Assembly: GCA_016210785.1 (NCBI GenBank)
Contig: JACQTN010000050.1
Span: forward strand, 1 to 13,173
Reading direction: 5' to 3'
DNA from: Armatimonadota bacterium
GTDB taxonomy: Bacteria > Sysuimicrobiota > Sysuimicrobiia > Sysuimicrobiales > JACQTN01
Length of the DNA stretch: 13,173 nucleotides
The position numbers and the translations under genes are program-made. This document shows, in pieces, positions 1 through 7,431 of the stretch; the stretch's first letter is position 1; each line of letters begins with the position of its first letter. The notes below the pieces were generated by a model. That model was not told the DNA's origin, made no database searches, and was given only the letters and a program-made list of their open reading frames with translations.

Positions 1-2077
1 GATCGAGCGGCGTCCAGCCGGCCAGCCTCACGGCGCACAGATCGCGCGCCGAATCGAGATAACGCTGCGCGTCGCTCCGGCTGAGCCCGCACGAGATATC
101 GGCGAGGATGACTACCGGGAACTCCAGCCCCTTGGCCTTGTGCACCGTCATCGCGTGGACGGCATCCCGGTCGGGGTCGGCCACCTCCGCGATGGTGGGA
201 TCGTCCCCGGCCTCGATGAGCCGGTCCATGTATTCCACGAAGGCGTGCACGTTGTCGTAGCGCAGCAACTGCCCCACCTTCGCGGCGATGTCGAAGAACT
301 TGGCGATGTTGGCGATCTTCGCCTCATCCTCCGGGGTCCCGGAGGCGACCAGCCGGCCGATGTAGCCGGTCCGGTTCATCACGTATTCGTAGAGCAGCCG
401 GCCGGTCAGGTGCTGCCGGGCAATCGCCCGCATCTCCCGCAGGTCCTCCAGCAGCTTGTCGATGGCCGCCCAGCTCTCCAGCGCCACCTCCTGGAGTTCT
501 TCGTAGTCGGCACGCTGGCGGAAGATGTGCTCCAGGGACCGGCGCTTGCGGCCGGTCAGGCTCATGCCCCGGGCCAGATCGCCCGGATCCACCTGGTACA
601 GCGGCGAGGTGGCCAGGTAGTGGAGGCTCAGGTTGTCGTAGGGGTTGGCCACCGCCCGCAGGAAGGCCATGATCAGGCGGATCTCCTCGCGCTGGTACAA
701 CCCCTGCCCGCCGGTGAAGGTGAAGGGGATGCCGCGCATGTTGAGGCTGCGCAGGAACTGGTCGGCGTCCTGGTTGGCGCGCACCAGGATGGCGAAGTCG
801 CGGTACCGGTGGGTGCCCGCGTCCACGCGGTCGGCGATGTGCCGGGCCACGGCGTCCGCCTCGGCCCCCACCGTGTCGAAGTGGAGGTGGTGCACGGTGG
901 GTCCTGGCTGCGGCCGGCCCCGCAGCCGCTTGTCCAGGCGGTGCTTGACCTCCAGGCGGTCGGGATCGTTGTGCCGGATGAGCCGGTAGGCGGCGTCCAG
1001 CAGCGGCTGCGGCGAGCGGTAGTTCCGCGTCAGCACCACCTGCGCCGCGTTCGGAAAGGCATCCATGAAGTTGAGGATGTTGCTGATGGCGGCGCCGCGG
1101 AACTTGTAGATGCTCTGGTCGTCGTCGCCCACCACGGCGACGTTGCAGTGGCGGGCGGCCAGCAACTGCACGAGTTGAAACTGGGCGTAGTTAGTGTCCT
1201 GGAACTCGTCCACCAGGATGTGGCGGAACTGCTCCTGGTAGCGGCGCAGCACCTGCGGGCGCTCCCGCAGCAGGCGGAGCATCAGGATGATGAGATCGCC
1301 GAAGTCCACCAGCCCCTCCGCAGCCAGCAGATCCCGGTAACGCCGGTAGGCCTGCGCGATCTCCTGCTGCTGGCGCGCGAAGTCGTTCAGTTCGCGGTCG
1401 TCCGGCCGTTCCGCCGCCTCCCGGGCGACGCGTTCCGCATAGGCCAGGTACTCGTCAGGGCTGACGTCCTCATCCTTGGCCCGGCTGAAGAGGGCGATCA
1501 GCGCCTCCACGTGCTTGGATGGATCGCCCAGCGGCCGGTAGTAGTCCAGCGGCAGGTCGAAGAGGTGCTCCTTGAGAAAGACGACCTGCTCCGCGCGGGT
1601 GAGAATGCGGAAGTCGGGCCGCAGCCCCACCTCCAGCGCGTGCTCGCGCAGCACCCGGTCCCCGAAGGCGTGGAACGTGCTGATCCAGACGTCGGCGTAC
1701 CCGTAAGGCACCAGGACGTCGACGCGCTCCTCCATCTCCGCGGCGGCCTTGTCGGTGAAGGTGAGGGCCAGGATCTCCCGCGGACGGGCCTGCTTGGTGG
1801 CGATCAGGTAGGCGATGCGGCGGGTGATGACGGTGGTCTTGCCGGTGCCGGCGCCCGCCACGATCAGCAACGGGCCGGCGCCGTGGGTGACGGCGCGGCG
1901 CTGCTCCGGATTGAGATCGGCCAGGATGGGATCAGCGGCCGTCTCCTGGACCGTGACGGCCCCGACCGCGATCTCCTCCACCTCCGGGAGGAGCGACTCG
2001 TCCACCCGGTCCTGGAACTCCAGCGTCAGCTGGGCCGGTCCCTCGCTCCCCTGCTCCCCCCGCCGCGGCTCAGCCAT
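1..2077 (-). CDS. UvrD/PcrA-family (superfamily 1A) ATP-dependent DNA helicase, C-terminus cut by window edge
   Basis: A minus-strand frame runs without a stop from an ATG at 2077 to the window edge and gives 692 codons. It is a 3'-5' SF1A helicase that would unwind DNA in repair or recombination. Visible motifs: Walker A AGAGTGKTT (residues 74-82), motif Ia LTFTDKAAAEMEERV (105-119), motif II VDEFQDT (289-295), motif III GDDDQSIYKFRGA (317-329), motif IV LTRNYRS (349-355) and motif V TVHKAKGLEFPVV near residue 650. Motif VI and everything after it lie outside the window. About 50 non-conserved residues precede the Q-motif region (LNPEQRRAV). After motif V the sequence RYLDSARDLCAVRLAGWTPLD looks more like RecB/AddA-type helicases than classical UvrD, so a longer protein, possibly with a nuclease domain, is conceivable. 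It starts 37 nt after recA and probably shares its SOS promoter. No strong Shine-Dalgarno sequence precedes the ATG, so the start is moderately sure. Confidence 0.93.
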   Translation of the reverse strand, partial: MAEPRRGEQGSEGPAQLTLEFQDRVDESLLPEVEEIAVGAVTVQETAADPILADLNPEQRRAVTHGAGPLLIVAGAGTGKTTVITRRIAYLIATKQARPREILALTFTDKAAAEMEERVDVLVPYGYADVWISTFHAFGDRVLREHALEVGLRPDFRILTRAEQVVFLKEHLFDLPLDYYRPLGDPSKHVEALIALFSRAKDEDVSPDEYLAYAERVAREAAERPDDRELNDFARQQQEIAQAYRRYRDLLAAEGLVDFGDLIILMLRLLRERPQVLRRYQEQFRHILVDEFQDTNYAQFQLVQLLAARHCNVAVVGDDDQSIYKFRGAAISNILNFMDAFPNAAQVVLTRNYRSPQPLLDAAYRLIRHNDPDRLEVKHRLDKRLRGRPQPGPTVHHLHFDTVGAEADAVARHIADRVDAGTHRYRDFAILVRANQDADQFLRSLNMRGIPFTFTGGQGLYQREEIRLIMAFLRAVANPYDNLSLHYLATSPLYQVDPGDLARGMSLTGRKRRSLEHIFRQRADYEELQEVALESWAAIDKLLEDLREMRAIARQHLTGRLLYEYVMNRTGYIGRLVASGTPEDEAKIANIAKFFDIAAKVGQLLRYDNVHAFVEYMDRLIEAGDDPTIAEVADPDRDAVHAMTVHKAKGLEFPVVILADISCGLSRSDAQRYLDSARDLCAVRLAGWTPLD

Positions 2078-2090
2078 TCCCTGAGGTGAG

Positions 2091-2114
2091 TTCAGCGAGC
2101 CGCGCTCGCGCGAA
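2091..2114 (-). other. Intercistronic stem-loop between recA and the helicase gene
   Basis: The 37-nt gap after the recA stop contains GCGAGC-CGC-GCTCGC (2095-2109), a 6-bp stem with a 3-nt loop. It is extended by TTC/GAA pairing at its base. There is no downstream U-run, so it does not look like a complete intrinsic terminator. It may stabilise the recA mRNA end or reduce read-through into the helicase gene. The structure is visible; the role is inferred. Confidence 0.4.
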
Positions 2115-4277
2115 TCACACCCGCGCCTTCACGGGCACGGAGCGAGCCTCCGCCGCACGCCCCTCCGCGGCGCGTCCCTCGGCGGCCCCGTTCTCCCCGG
2201 CAGACTTCGGCCGCACCAGGCCGAGCTTCTCCCGCAGCTTCATCTCGATCTCCCGCGCCACCTCCGGGTTGTTCTCCAGGAAGTCGCGGGCGTTGTCACG
2301 GCCCTGGGCCATGCGCATCTCTCCGTAGGAGAACCAGGTGCCGCTGCGGCTGATCAGGCCGGCGCTCGCAGCCATGTCCAGGATGCTGCCCGCCTTGGAG
2401 ATACCCTTGCCGTACACGATGTCGAACTCGCCGTCGCGGAACGGCGGGGCCAGCTTGTTCTTCACCACCTTCACCCGCGCCCGCATGCCGACGATCTGAT
2501 CCCCGACCTTCAGGCTCTCCGTGCGGCGGATCTCCATGCGCACCGAGGCGTAGAACTTCAGCGCACGGCCGCCGGTGGTGGTCTCGGGAGAATTGTGGAC
2601 CACCACGCCATCGACGAGATAGGTGTGGTTGCCTTCCACCTCGAGGTCGAAGCGCCGCATCGATCGGGTTGGGGGCTTCACGTAGATCTTCGTGATGCGC
2701 GTGGGTATGGCTCTCAGCCGCTTTCGGGCCGCGAGCCTGGTACCGTTCAGGTGGGCATCGCTGAGATCCGGCTGCCAGGCGAATCGGCCGCGCAGCGAAG
2801 GATGCAGCTTGTGCTGCAGGGCAGGATGCAGGTATGGCGCGATGAGCGCGTGAAGCCGGGCCGTCTGCTCAGAGGTGAACCAGAACCCACGCCCGTCGTC
2901 GCGCGGCCTCCCGACGCCGAGCCGCTCGAACATGGTGGCCACGCGCTCCCGCGCGCTTCCCTTCAGCGACTTGTTGTAGAGGACGGCCTTGCCGTGCCCC
3001 CAGCGATCGAAGTGCCCGCCGAAAGACCCATCGTCGCCATACCATACAGCCAATCCCCTAGCGTCGAGCCGCTCGAGCACCGAGGCTGCGACCGTCCGCC
3101 TGCCGTCTTCATAGAGATCTCTTCGAATCTCGGCCAGCATGGGAAAGGCCAGTGTATCGAACCCCACGCCCTGCCCCACCGGACCGAGCGCGCGCGAGAA
3201 CGGCTCCAGCATCCAGTGCTTCCAACGGACGTACTGTGCCTGGTCTTCACCGTGCCCGACTCGAAACGCCGCGGAGTGGGCTCCCACCTGACGGAGGGAC
3301 CCGTCTCCCAGCGTGCCCCCGAGCAGGAGCTGGAGCTGATCGTCGGTCACCCGATAGTCTTCCACAGAGACCAGCACCTCGTCACCCACCCGAAGTTCGC
3401 CCGCAGGCACTTCTCCCCGCGGTGTGAAGATCAGGTGGTTCGGCGTGACCGCAAATCTCCGGCGGCCCGAGGGTCCACCCTCCCCCTCGAACTGCAGGAA
3501 GTGGTCGGCGTTACCGTTGTCAAACCAGTTGACGACGCGGCGCGGCTCGACTTTACCGGTCGCGGGGTCATAACTCAGCACCTCAAGCGGCAGACGCTGG
3601 TTGACGATCTTGCCGATCTTCATCGTGCTTCCGTCGGCCAGGACGACCCTGGCGTTGTAGTGCAAGCACCCGAACATGACCCCTATCTTCTCGCGGAGCT
3701 GGTTGATGAAGATGACCGTGGTGTGCGACTTGCTGATGGTGCCCACGAGCTTGCGCAGCGCCTGCGACATCAGGCGCGCCTGCAATCCGAGGTGCTGGTC
3801 CCCCATCTCGCCGTCCAGCTCGGCGCGCGGCACCAGCGCCGCCACCGAGTCCACCACCACCACGTCCACCGCGCCGCTGCGCACCAGCATCTCCCCGATC
3901 TCCAGCGCCTGCTCGCCGGAATCGGGCTGGGAGATGTAGAGGTTGTCCACGTCCACGCCGATGGCCCGCGCGTAGTTGGGATCGAGCGCGTGCTCCGCGT
4001 CGATGAACGCGGCGATGCCGCCCTCGCGCTGCGCCTCCGCGATGATGTGGTAGCCAAGCGTCGTCTTCCCGGACGCCTCCGGGCCGTAGATCTCCACCAC
4101 GCGTCCGCGGGGCACGCCACCGATGCCAAGCGCCACGTCCAACGTGAGAGCGCCGGTGGGGATGACCTCCACCTGCAGCTTGGCGGACGCTTCCCCAAGC
4201 TTCATGATGGAGCCCTTGCCGAACTGTTTCTCGATCTGGGTAAGGGCCAGGTCGAGGGCGCGCTGCCGCTCGTTCAT
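2115..4277 (-). CDS. recA: RecA recombinase precursor interrupted by an intein
   Basis: RecA forms ATP-dependent filaments on ssDNA, performs strand exchange and triggers LexA self-cleavage. The 720-residue precursor consists of N-extein 1-203, intein 204-562 and C-extein 563-720. Joining the exteins gives 361 residues, normal for RecA. Visible motifs: Walker [10 protein letters not shown] (65-73), the FIDAEHALD segment with the catalytic Glu (E95), Walker [11 protein letters not shown] (139-148), the L1 loop region [21 protein letters not shown], and the L2 loop [22 protein letters not shown], which is split by the intein. The C-terminal tail holds three AAEGR-like repeats and ends in basic VPVKARV instead of the usual strongly acidic tail. 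The ATG at 4277 follows a GGAGGAGG Shine-Dalgarno sequence with 9-nt spacing. thpR and cinA lie upstream and a UvrD-family helicase downstream. The SOS-type promoter is at 4309-4338. Confidence 0.98.
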   Translation of the reverse strand: MNERQRALDLALTQIEKQFGKGSIMKLGEASAKLQVEVIPTGALTLDVALGIGGVPRGRVVEIYGPEASGKTTLGYHIIAEAQREGGIAAFIDAEHALDPNYARAIGVDVDNLYISQPDSGEQALEIGEMLVRSGAVDVVVVDSVAALVPRAELDGEMGDQHLGLQARLMSQALRKLVGTISKSHTTVIFINQLREKIGVMFGCLHYNARVVLADGSTMKIGKIVNQRLPLEVLSYDPATGKVEPRRVVNWFDNGNADHFLQFEGEGGPSGRRRFAVTPNHLIFTPRGEVPAGELRVGDEVLVSVEDYRVTDDQLQLLLGGTLGDGSLRQVGAHSAAFRVGHGEDQAQYVRWKHWMLEPFSRALGPVGQGVGFDTLAFPMLAEIRRDLYEDGRRTVAASVLERLDARGLAVWYGDDGSFGGHFDRWGHGKAVLYNKSLKGSARERVATMFERLGVGRPRDDGRGFWFTSEQTARLHALIAPYLHPALQHKLHPSLRGRFAWQPDLSDAHLNGTRLAARKRLRAIPTRITKIYVKPPTRSMRRFDLEVEGNHTYLVDGVVVHNSPETTTGGRALKFYASVRMEIRRTESLKVGDQIVGMRARVKVVKNKLAPPFRDGEFDIVYGKGISKAGSILDMAASAGLISRSGTWFSYGEMRMAQGRDNARDFLENNPEVAREIEMKLREKLGLVRPKSAGENGAAEGRAAEGRAAEARSVPVKARV
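2592..3668 (-). mobile_element. RecA intein with LAGLIDADG-type homing endonuclease domain
   Basis: This is a 359-residue protein intron that excises itself and ligates the RecA exteins. Splicing blocks, in intein numbering: block [15 protein letters not shown] (1-14, nucleophile Cys1), block [10 protein letters not shown] (72-80, TPNH), block [15 protein letters not shown] (339-352), block G VVVHN (355-359, penultimate His and terminal Asn). The +1 extein residue is Ser. Endonuclease blocks: [12 protein letters not shown] (114-125) and [14 protein letters not shown] (203-216), both keeping acidic residues, so cleavage activity is plausible. The site [11 protein letters not shown] is the one used by the M. 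leprae RecA intein and differs from the M. tuberculosis site (KNK/C). My hand count gives about 63% GC for 3001-3180 and about 72% for two 60-nt extein samples, consistent with later acquisition. There is no frameshift. Confidence 0.96.
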
Positions 4278-4286
4278 TCGCGCATA

Positions 4287-4294
4287 CCTCCTCC
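4287..4294 (-). promoter_or_regulatory. Strong ribosome binding site of recA
   Basis: On the minus strand GGAGGAGG stands 9 nt before the ATG at 4277. This fixes the recA start. A second ATG at 4285 is too close to the site and reads only three codons before a TGA that overlaps the recA ATG. Confidence 0.85.
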
Positions 4295-4308
4295 GGGTCT
4301 ACGCCGCC

Positions 4309-4338
4309 ACTATACCAAACATATGTTTGCCCTGTCAA
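4309..4338 (-). promoter_or_regulatory. Sigma-70-type promoter of recA
   Basis: On the minus strand, -35 TTGACA (4333-4338, perfect) and -10 TATAGT (4309-4314, 5 of 6) are separated by 18 bp. The -35 hexamer overlaps the TGA stop of thpR (4335-4337), so recA has its own promoter at the end of the upstream gene. The spacer holds the LexA-like palindrome. It probably drives recA and the downstream helicase gene. Confidence 0.85.
4316..4329 (-). promoter_or_regulatory. LexA/SOS box (Gram-positive type) in the recA promoter
   Basis: CAAACATATGTTTG is a perfect 14-bp palindrome. It matches the Bacillus/Actinobacteria-type SOS box core (CGAACATATGTTCG) at all but the two symmetric positions. It lies wholly within the -35/-10 spacer, where bound LexA would block RNA polymerase. 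No lexA gene is in the window. Confidence 0.8.
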
Positions 4339-4943
4339 GAGGAACCTTCACGCTCGCCTTCGCCCAGCGCCACGGTCTCCAGCGGGGTGTACATGGGACC
4401 CCCGGGCAACAGACGGCTCTCCATTACCACCACCGTCTCTACCGGCTGCGTGCCTACCTCGACCCCACCGAGGGCCGCGATGATCCCCGAGAGATCGCCG
4501 GTGCGCCAGGGCTCCCTCACCCTCGCCACCGTGAGGTGGGGCGCGAAGGGCCGGTCCTCTTTCGAAAACCGGTGCCGGCGCAGGCGCTCCTCCACCCGGT
4601 CAGCCAGGGCACGAAGAGGCTCCTGGCCCTCCCGTACGCCGATCCAGATGATGCGCGGCCGCGAAGGATCCGGGAACGCCCCGACGCCGGCCAGCGAAAT
4701 GGTGAATGGGGTGACGCCTCCTGCCGCCTCTCGCGTTGCGATCCTGGCGCGGTCCACCTGGGCTGGCGTGATCTCGCCCAGGAACCTGAGTGTGAAGTGC
4801 AGGTTTTCAGAAGAAACCCAGCGCAAAGCTCCTCCAGTGCCTGGCATCCGTTCCCGCACCAGGGCGACGGCCTCCCGCAGCGCGGGCGCCAGTTCCACCG
4901 CGATGAAGACCCGGTGCAGAGGGCCCTCTCGCCTAGCCGGCAT
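4335..4943 (-). CDS. thpR: RNA 2',3'-cyclic 3'-phosphodiesterase (LigT/2H phosphoesterase family)
   Basis: A 202-residue 2H-family enzyme that hydrolyses 2',3'-cyclic phosphate RNA ends to 2'-phosphate; family members also show 2'-5' RNA ligase activity. The two diagnostic HxTx motifs are present: HFTLRFLG (residues 49-56) and PHLTVAR (135-141), about 87 residues apart as expected. The length matches the usual 180-200 residues. The ATG at 4943 lies 11 nt inside the end of cinA, so translation is probably coupled; no clear Shine-Dalgarno sequence is visible upstream. The frame stays open further upstream, but that part has no family similarity, because LigT proteins begin close to the RVFIAVEL segment (here residues 11-18). 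Its stop codon overlaps the recA -35 box. The order cinA-thpR-recA is known from Deinococcota and other lineages. Confidence 0.93.
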   Translation of the reverse strand: MPARREGPLHRVFIAVELAPALREAVALVRERMPGTGGALRWVSSENLHFTLRFLGEITPAQVDRARIATREAAGGVTPFTISLAGVGAFPDPSRPRIIWIGVREGQEPLRALADRVEERLRRHRFSKEDRPFAPHLTVARVREPWRTGDLSGIIAALGGVEVGTQPVETVVVMESRLLPGGPMYTPLETVALGEGEREGSS

Positions 4944-6186
4944 TGCGGAGGATGTAGAGCCGCACCATGTTGAGCGCCGCCTGCGCCGCCAGTTGCTTGG
5001 TGGCCTCCCGCCCTGCCTCGGCCCCAAAGCGGTGTTCCTCGACCCTGACGCCCTGCGCGTTGGCCAGGGCCAGGTAGACCAGCCCCACGGGCTTTGGTGA
5101 GTGCGCGCCCTGCGGCGGGCCGGCGATACCGGTCTCCGCCAGGGCCAGGGCACTGCCTGCCCGCCGCCGGACGCCCTCCGCCATGGCCCGGGCGACTTCC
5201 GCGCTGACGGCACCGTGGCGCTCGATCACCTCCGCGGGAACGTCCAGCAGCGTGGTCTTGCCGTGGTTGCTGTAGGCGACGACCCCCTCGATGAAGACCT
5301 TGGACGCGCCGGGCACGTTGGTCAGGCGGTGCGCCATGAGGCCGCCCGTGCACGATTCGGCCACCGCCAGCGTGAGGTGGTGCCGCCCGAGCAGCCGGAC
5401 GACGACCACCTCCATCGCCTCGTCATCGGTGCCGAAGACCGCGTCCCCCAGCCGCTCCCGGATGCGGGCCTCCGCCTCGTCCAGCAACCGCGCGATCTCA
5501 TCCTCGGTACCCTTGGCGGTGATGCGCAGGTGGGCCTCGCCGGTGTGGGCCAGCGGTGCGACGGTCGGGTTGCTGCCGCCGAGCAGATCGCGCACGCGCT
5601 CCGCGGCCAGCGCCTCTCCCAACCCGGCGATGCGCATCACGCGCGACCGGATCATCCGCGCGTCGATCCAGCCGCGCTCGCGCAGGTAGGGAACCACCCC
5701 GTGCTCCACCATGCCGTACATCTCCCGCGGCACGCCGGGCATCATGATGATGGTGCCGCCGCCGTGGTCGACGATGAGCCCCGGCGCGCTGCCCCACTGG
5801 TTGGCGATGATGCGGGCGCCCCGCGGCACCAGCGCCTGCTTGAGCATCGAGGCAGAGACGGGACGCCCTCGCTGCGCGGCCCGCTCGCGGAGGCGGGCCT
5901 CCACGTCCGGATCGTTGACCAGATCCAGCCCCAGCGCGTCCGCCACCGCCTCCTTGGTCAGGTCGTCGTCGGTGGGCCCCAGACCCCCGGTCATGAGGAT
6001 CAGGTCGGCGCGGGCCACGGCGTCCCGCAGCACCTGCTGGATCCTCTCCCGATTGTCGCCCACGGTGAATTTGTAGTAGAGATCCACCCCGAGGCCCGCC
6101 AGCGTCCGGGCCAGGTGACTGGCGTTGGTGTCCACGATCTGTCCGAGCAGCAACTCGCTGCCCACGGAGATGATCGCCGCTCTCAT
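4933..6186 (-). CDS. cinA: CinA: MoCF-like domain fused to nicotinamide-nucleotide amidase (PncC)
   Basis: A 417-residue two-domain protein of normal length. The N-terminal domain (about 1-170) is the molybdopterin-binding-like CinA fold, associated with ADP-ribose pyrophosphatase activity. It shows ISVGSELLLGQIVDTN (6-21), MTGGLGPTDDDLTKEAVA (65-82) and MPGVPREM (149-156). The C-terminal domain (about 258-417) is PncC, which deamidates NMN to nicotinate mononucleotide in pyridine nucleotide salvage. It shows AVAESCTGGLMA (274-285), EGVVAYSNHGKTTLL (300-314) and ETGIAGPPQGAHSPKPVGLVYLA (351-373). In most PncC proteins I recall, the last motif reads GIAGPGGG, so PPQGAHSP is a divergence. I prefer the ATG at 6186, where similarity begins, to an in-frame TTG at 6216. 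A GGAG lies about 11 nt upstream. Its own promoter is at 6208-6236. thpR overlaps its end by 11 nt. Confidence 0.95.
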   Translation of the reverse strand: MRAAIISVGSELLLGQIVDTNASHLARTLAGLGVDLYYKFTVGDNRERIQQVLRDAVARADLILMTGGLGPTDDDLTKEAVADALGLDLVNDPDVEARLRERAAQRGRPVSASMLKQALVPRGARIIANQWGSAPGLIVDHGGGTIIMMPGVPREMYGMVEHGVVPYLRERGWIDARMIRSRVMRIAGLGEALAAERVRDLLGGSNPTVAPLAHTGEAHLRITAKGTEDEIARLLDEAEARIRERLGDAVFGTDDEAMEVVVVRLLGRHHLTLAVAESCTGGLMAHRLTNVPGASKVFIEGVVAYSNHGKTTLLDVPAEVIERHGAVSAEVARAMAEGVRRRAGSALALAETGIAGPPQGAHSPKPVGLVYLALANAQGVRVEEHRFGAEAGREATKQLAAQAALNMVRLYILRNAG

Positions 6187-6207
6187 GGCGCGCCCACTCC
6201 GGATTCT

Positions 6208-6236
6208 ATCATACAATTATTTAATTTGAAAATCAA
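6208..6236 (-). promoter_or_regulatory. Sigma-70-type promoter of the cinA-thpR unit
   Basis: An AT-rich island in otherwise GC-rich DNA holds, on the minus strand, -35 TTGATT (6231-6236), a 17-bp spacer and -10 TATGAT (6208-6213). The ATG of cinA is 21 nt past the -10, giving a short leader. Read-through from the rodZ-like gene, whose stop is at 6263, is also possible because no terminator is visible between them. Confidence 0.75.
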
Positions 6237-6262
6237 GAACGAGATTCGGAAGGCGCGGGTTC

Positions 6263-7360
6263 TCACGGGGTGTACCGGTACTCCACAACCTCGCCCAGTT
6301 GCCCGAACCTGACAGGCCGGCCGTTGACCGACACCCCGAGAACTCCCGCGTTGCCGGCGCGGACAAGGATGTACTGCCGGCCGTGCCAGCTCCTGCTGTC
6401 GCCCGCGGCGGTGAACCCCACGAAGGCCTGGACGCCATCCACCTCCACCCGCAGCCAGGACCGACCCGACGCGCGTACCGCCAGCGTGACTCTGGACGAC
6501 GGAGATGGCGCCGTGCCAGATGCGGTCGAAGGCGCGCCCTGAGTGGCGGGCGGGACGGATGGCGCGTCGCGCGGCGGCGGCGATCCCGGCGCGGGCTGGG
6601 CGGGTTGCGCGGACGGTCCGGAAGGAACTTGCGGCGCCGGCGGCGATGTAGACGGCGCGGAGGCCGCGGGCGCAGATGGCGCCGAAGGTGCCGACGGCGA
6701 GGGTTGGATCGGGGATCCAGAGGGCGCAGCCCCGGGCTGCGGGGCGTCCGACTGGGTGGCGCCGGGCGGGCCGGACGATCCTGGCTGCGCGGCCGGTCCG
6801 GGCTCCCCCGTCTGTCCCGGCTGGCTCTGCGGCGTTGGCCCGGCCATCTGCGGCGCCTGCCCGGGTTGGGCCGTCTGCCCCGCCGGCGCCGACGCGGGCG
6901 GCAGCGGCTGGGTGAACTGGCGGATCTGCGCGACGCCGACGTACAGCACGACCACGGCAGCACCCACGACGATCGTCGCGGCGTACATCACATAGCGCCG
7001 CCACCAGGAGCGTGACGCGGCGGGCTCGATGGGCACCTCCAGGATGGGCTTGGCGAGCACGGTGGACCGGTCCGGGGGCAGCACGTGGGCGAAGGAAGAG
7101 AGCAGGACGCTCTCGTCGAGGCCGACGGCGCGGGCGTAGAGGCGGATAAACCCCCGCCCGTAAACCTGGGCCGGCAGCAGATCGAAGCGCTCCTCCTCAA
7201 TGGCCGCCAGGAACCGGGCGCGAACCTTGGTGACGGCCTCCACGTCCTCCAGGGTCATGCCCCGCGATTCCCGGGCCTTGCGGAGCCGCTCTCCCAATCC
7301 CGACCGATCCTCGGGCGCGTGCGCACCCTCTCTCGACGATGGCCGGCCTCCTCCCCGCAC
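6263..7360 (-). CDS. RodZ-like membrane protein: N-terminal HTH, one TM helix, Pro/Ala/Ser linker, C-terminal DUF4115-like domain
   Basis: A 365-residue protein if the GTG at 7360 is the start. Residues about 22-83 form a Cro/C1-type helix-turn-helix of the HTH_25 kind (LGERLRKARESRGMTLEDV, then FLAAIEEERFDLLP and YGRGFIRLYARAVGLD). A basic RRYV leads into a TM helix (about 123-143). Residues about 150-289 are low-complexity Pro/Ala/Gly/Ser/Gln. The C-terminus (about 290-365, SRVTLAV to EYRYTP) is a beta-rich DUF4115-like domain outside the membrane. RodZ links MreB to the envelope during rod growth; RodZ-like genes near cinA-recA are common in Bacillota (ymfM). The GTG is chosen because GGAGGT lies 6 nt upstream; an in-frame TTG at 7435 and an internal TTG just before GERLRKARE are alternatives. 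No mreB is in the window, so a shape role is inferred from family. Confidence 0.82.
   Translation of the reverse strand: MRGGGRPSSREGAHAPEDRSGLGERLRKARESRGMTLEDVEAVTKVRARFLAAIEEERFDLLPAQVYGRGFIRLYARAVGLDESVLLSSFAHVLPPDRSTVLAKPILEVPIEPAASRSWWRRYVMYAATIVVGAAVVVLYVGVAQIRQFTQPLPPASAPAGQTAQPGQAPQMAGPTPQSQPGQTGEPGPAAQPGSSGPPGATQSDAPQPGAAPSGSPIQPSPSAPSAPSAPAASAPSTSPPAPQVPSGPSAQPAQPAPGSPPPRDAPSVPPATQGAPSTASGTAPSPSSRVTLAVRASGRSWLRVEVDGVQAFVGFTAAGDSRSWHGRQYILVRAGNAGVLGVSVNGRPVRFGQLGEVVEYRYTP
6494..6913 (-). repeat. Low-complexity Pro/Ala/Ser/Gly/Gln linker of the RodZ-like protein
   Basis: About 140 codons (residues 150-289) encode short irregular runs such as PSAPSAPSAPAASAPS and GQTAQPGQAPQ. Such linkers span the wall or periplasm in RodZ-like proteins. 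The repeats are degenerate, but slippage variation between strains would be expected. Confidence 0.7.
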
Positions 7361-7364
7361 GGCC

Positions 7365-7372
7365 CCACCTCC
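7365..7372 (-). promoter_or_regulatory. Ribosome binding site supporting the GTG start at 7360
   Basis: GGAGGTGG on the minus strand: its GGAGGT core ends 6 nt before the GTG at 7360. This spacing favours the GTG over the other in-frame start candidates of the rodZ-like gene. Confidence 0.5.
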
Positions 7373-7431
7373 ACCCCCATCCCGAAAGAACCCGCAGGAA
7401 TGTTCCGGGGACCTCGGGTCGCCCAGTGGCG

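Noticed and set aside
140..2089. Long plus-strand open frame (649 codons) opposite the helicase
   Set aside because: It is antisense to a frame with all SF1A helicase motifs. Its residues are the Val/Gln/His/Arg-rich mix typical of reading GC-rich genes backwards, and it shows no domain.
2592..3668. Intein region as a separate gene or insertion sequence
   Set aside because: The frame continues without stop or shift through both junctions, and the ends match intein splice blocks instead of transposon ends.
2595..4973. Long plus-strand open frame (792 codons) opposite recA and thpR
   Set aside because: It is antisense to recA, its intein and thpR, crosses the recA promoter, and shows no recognisable family. 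It is a by-product of high GC.
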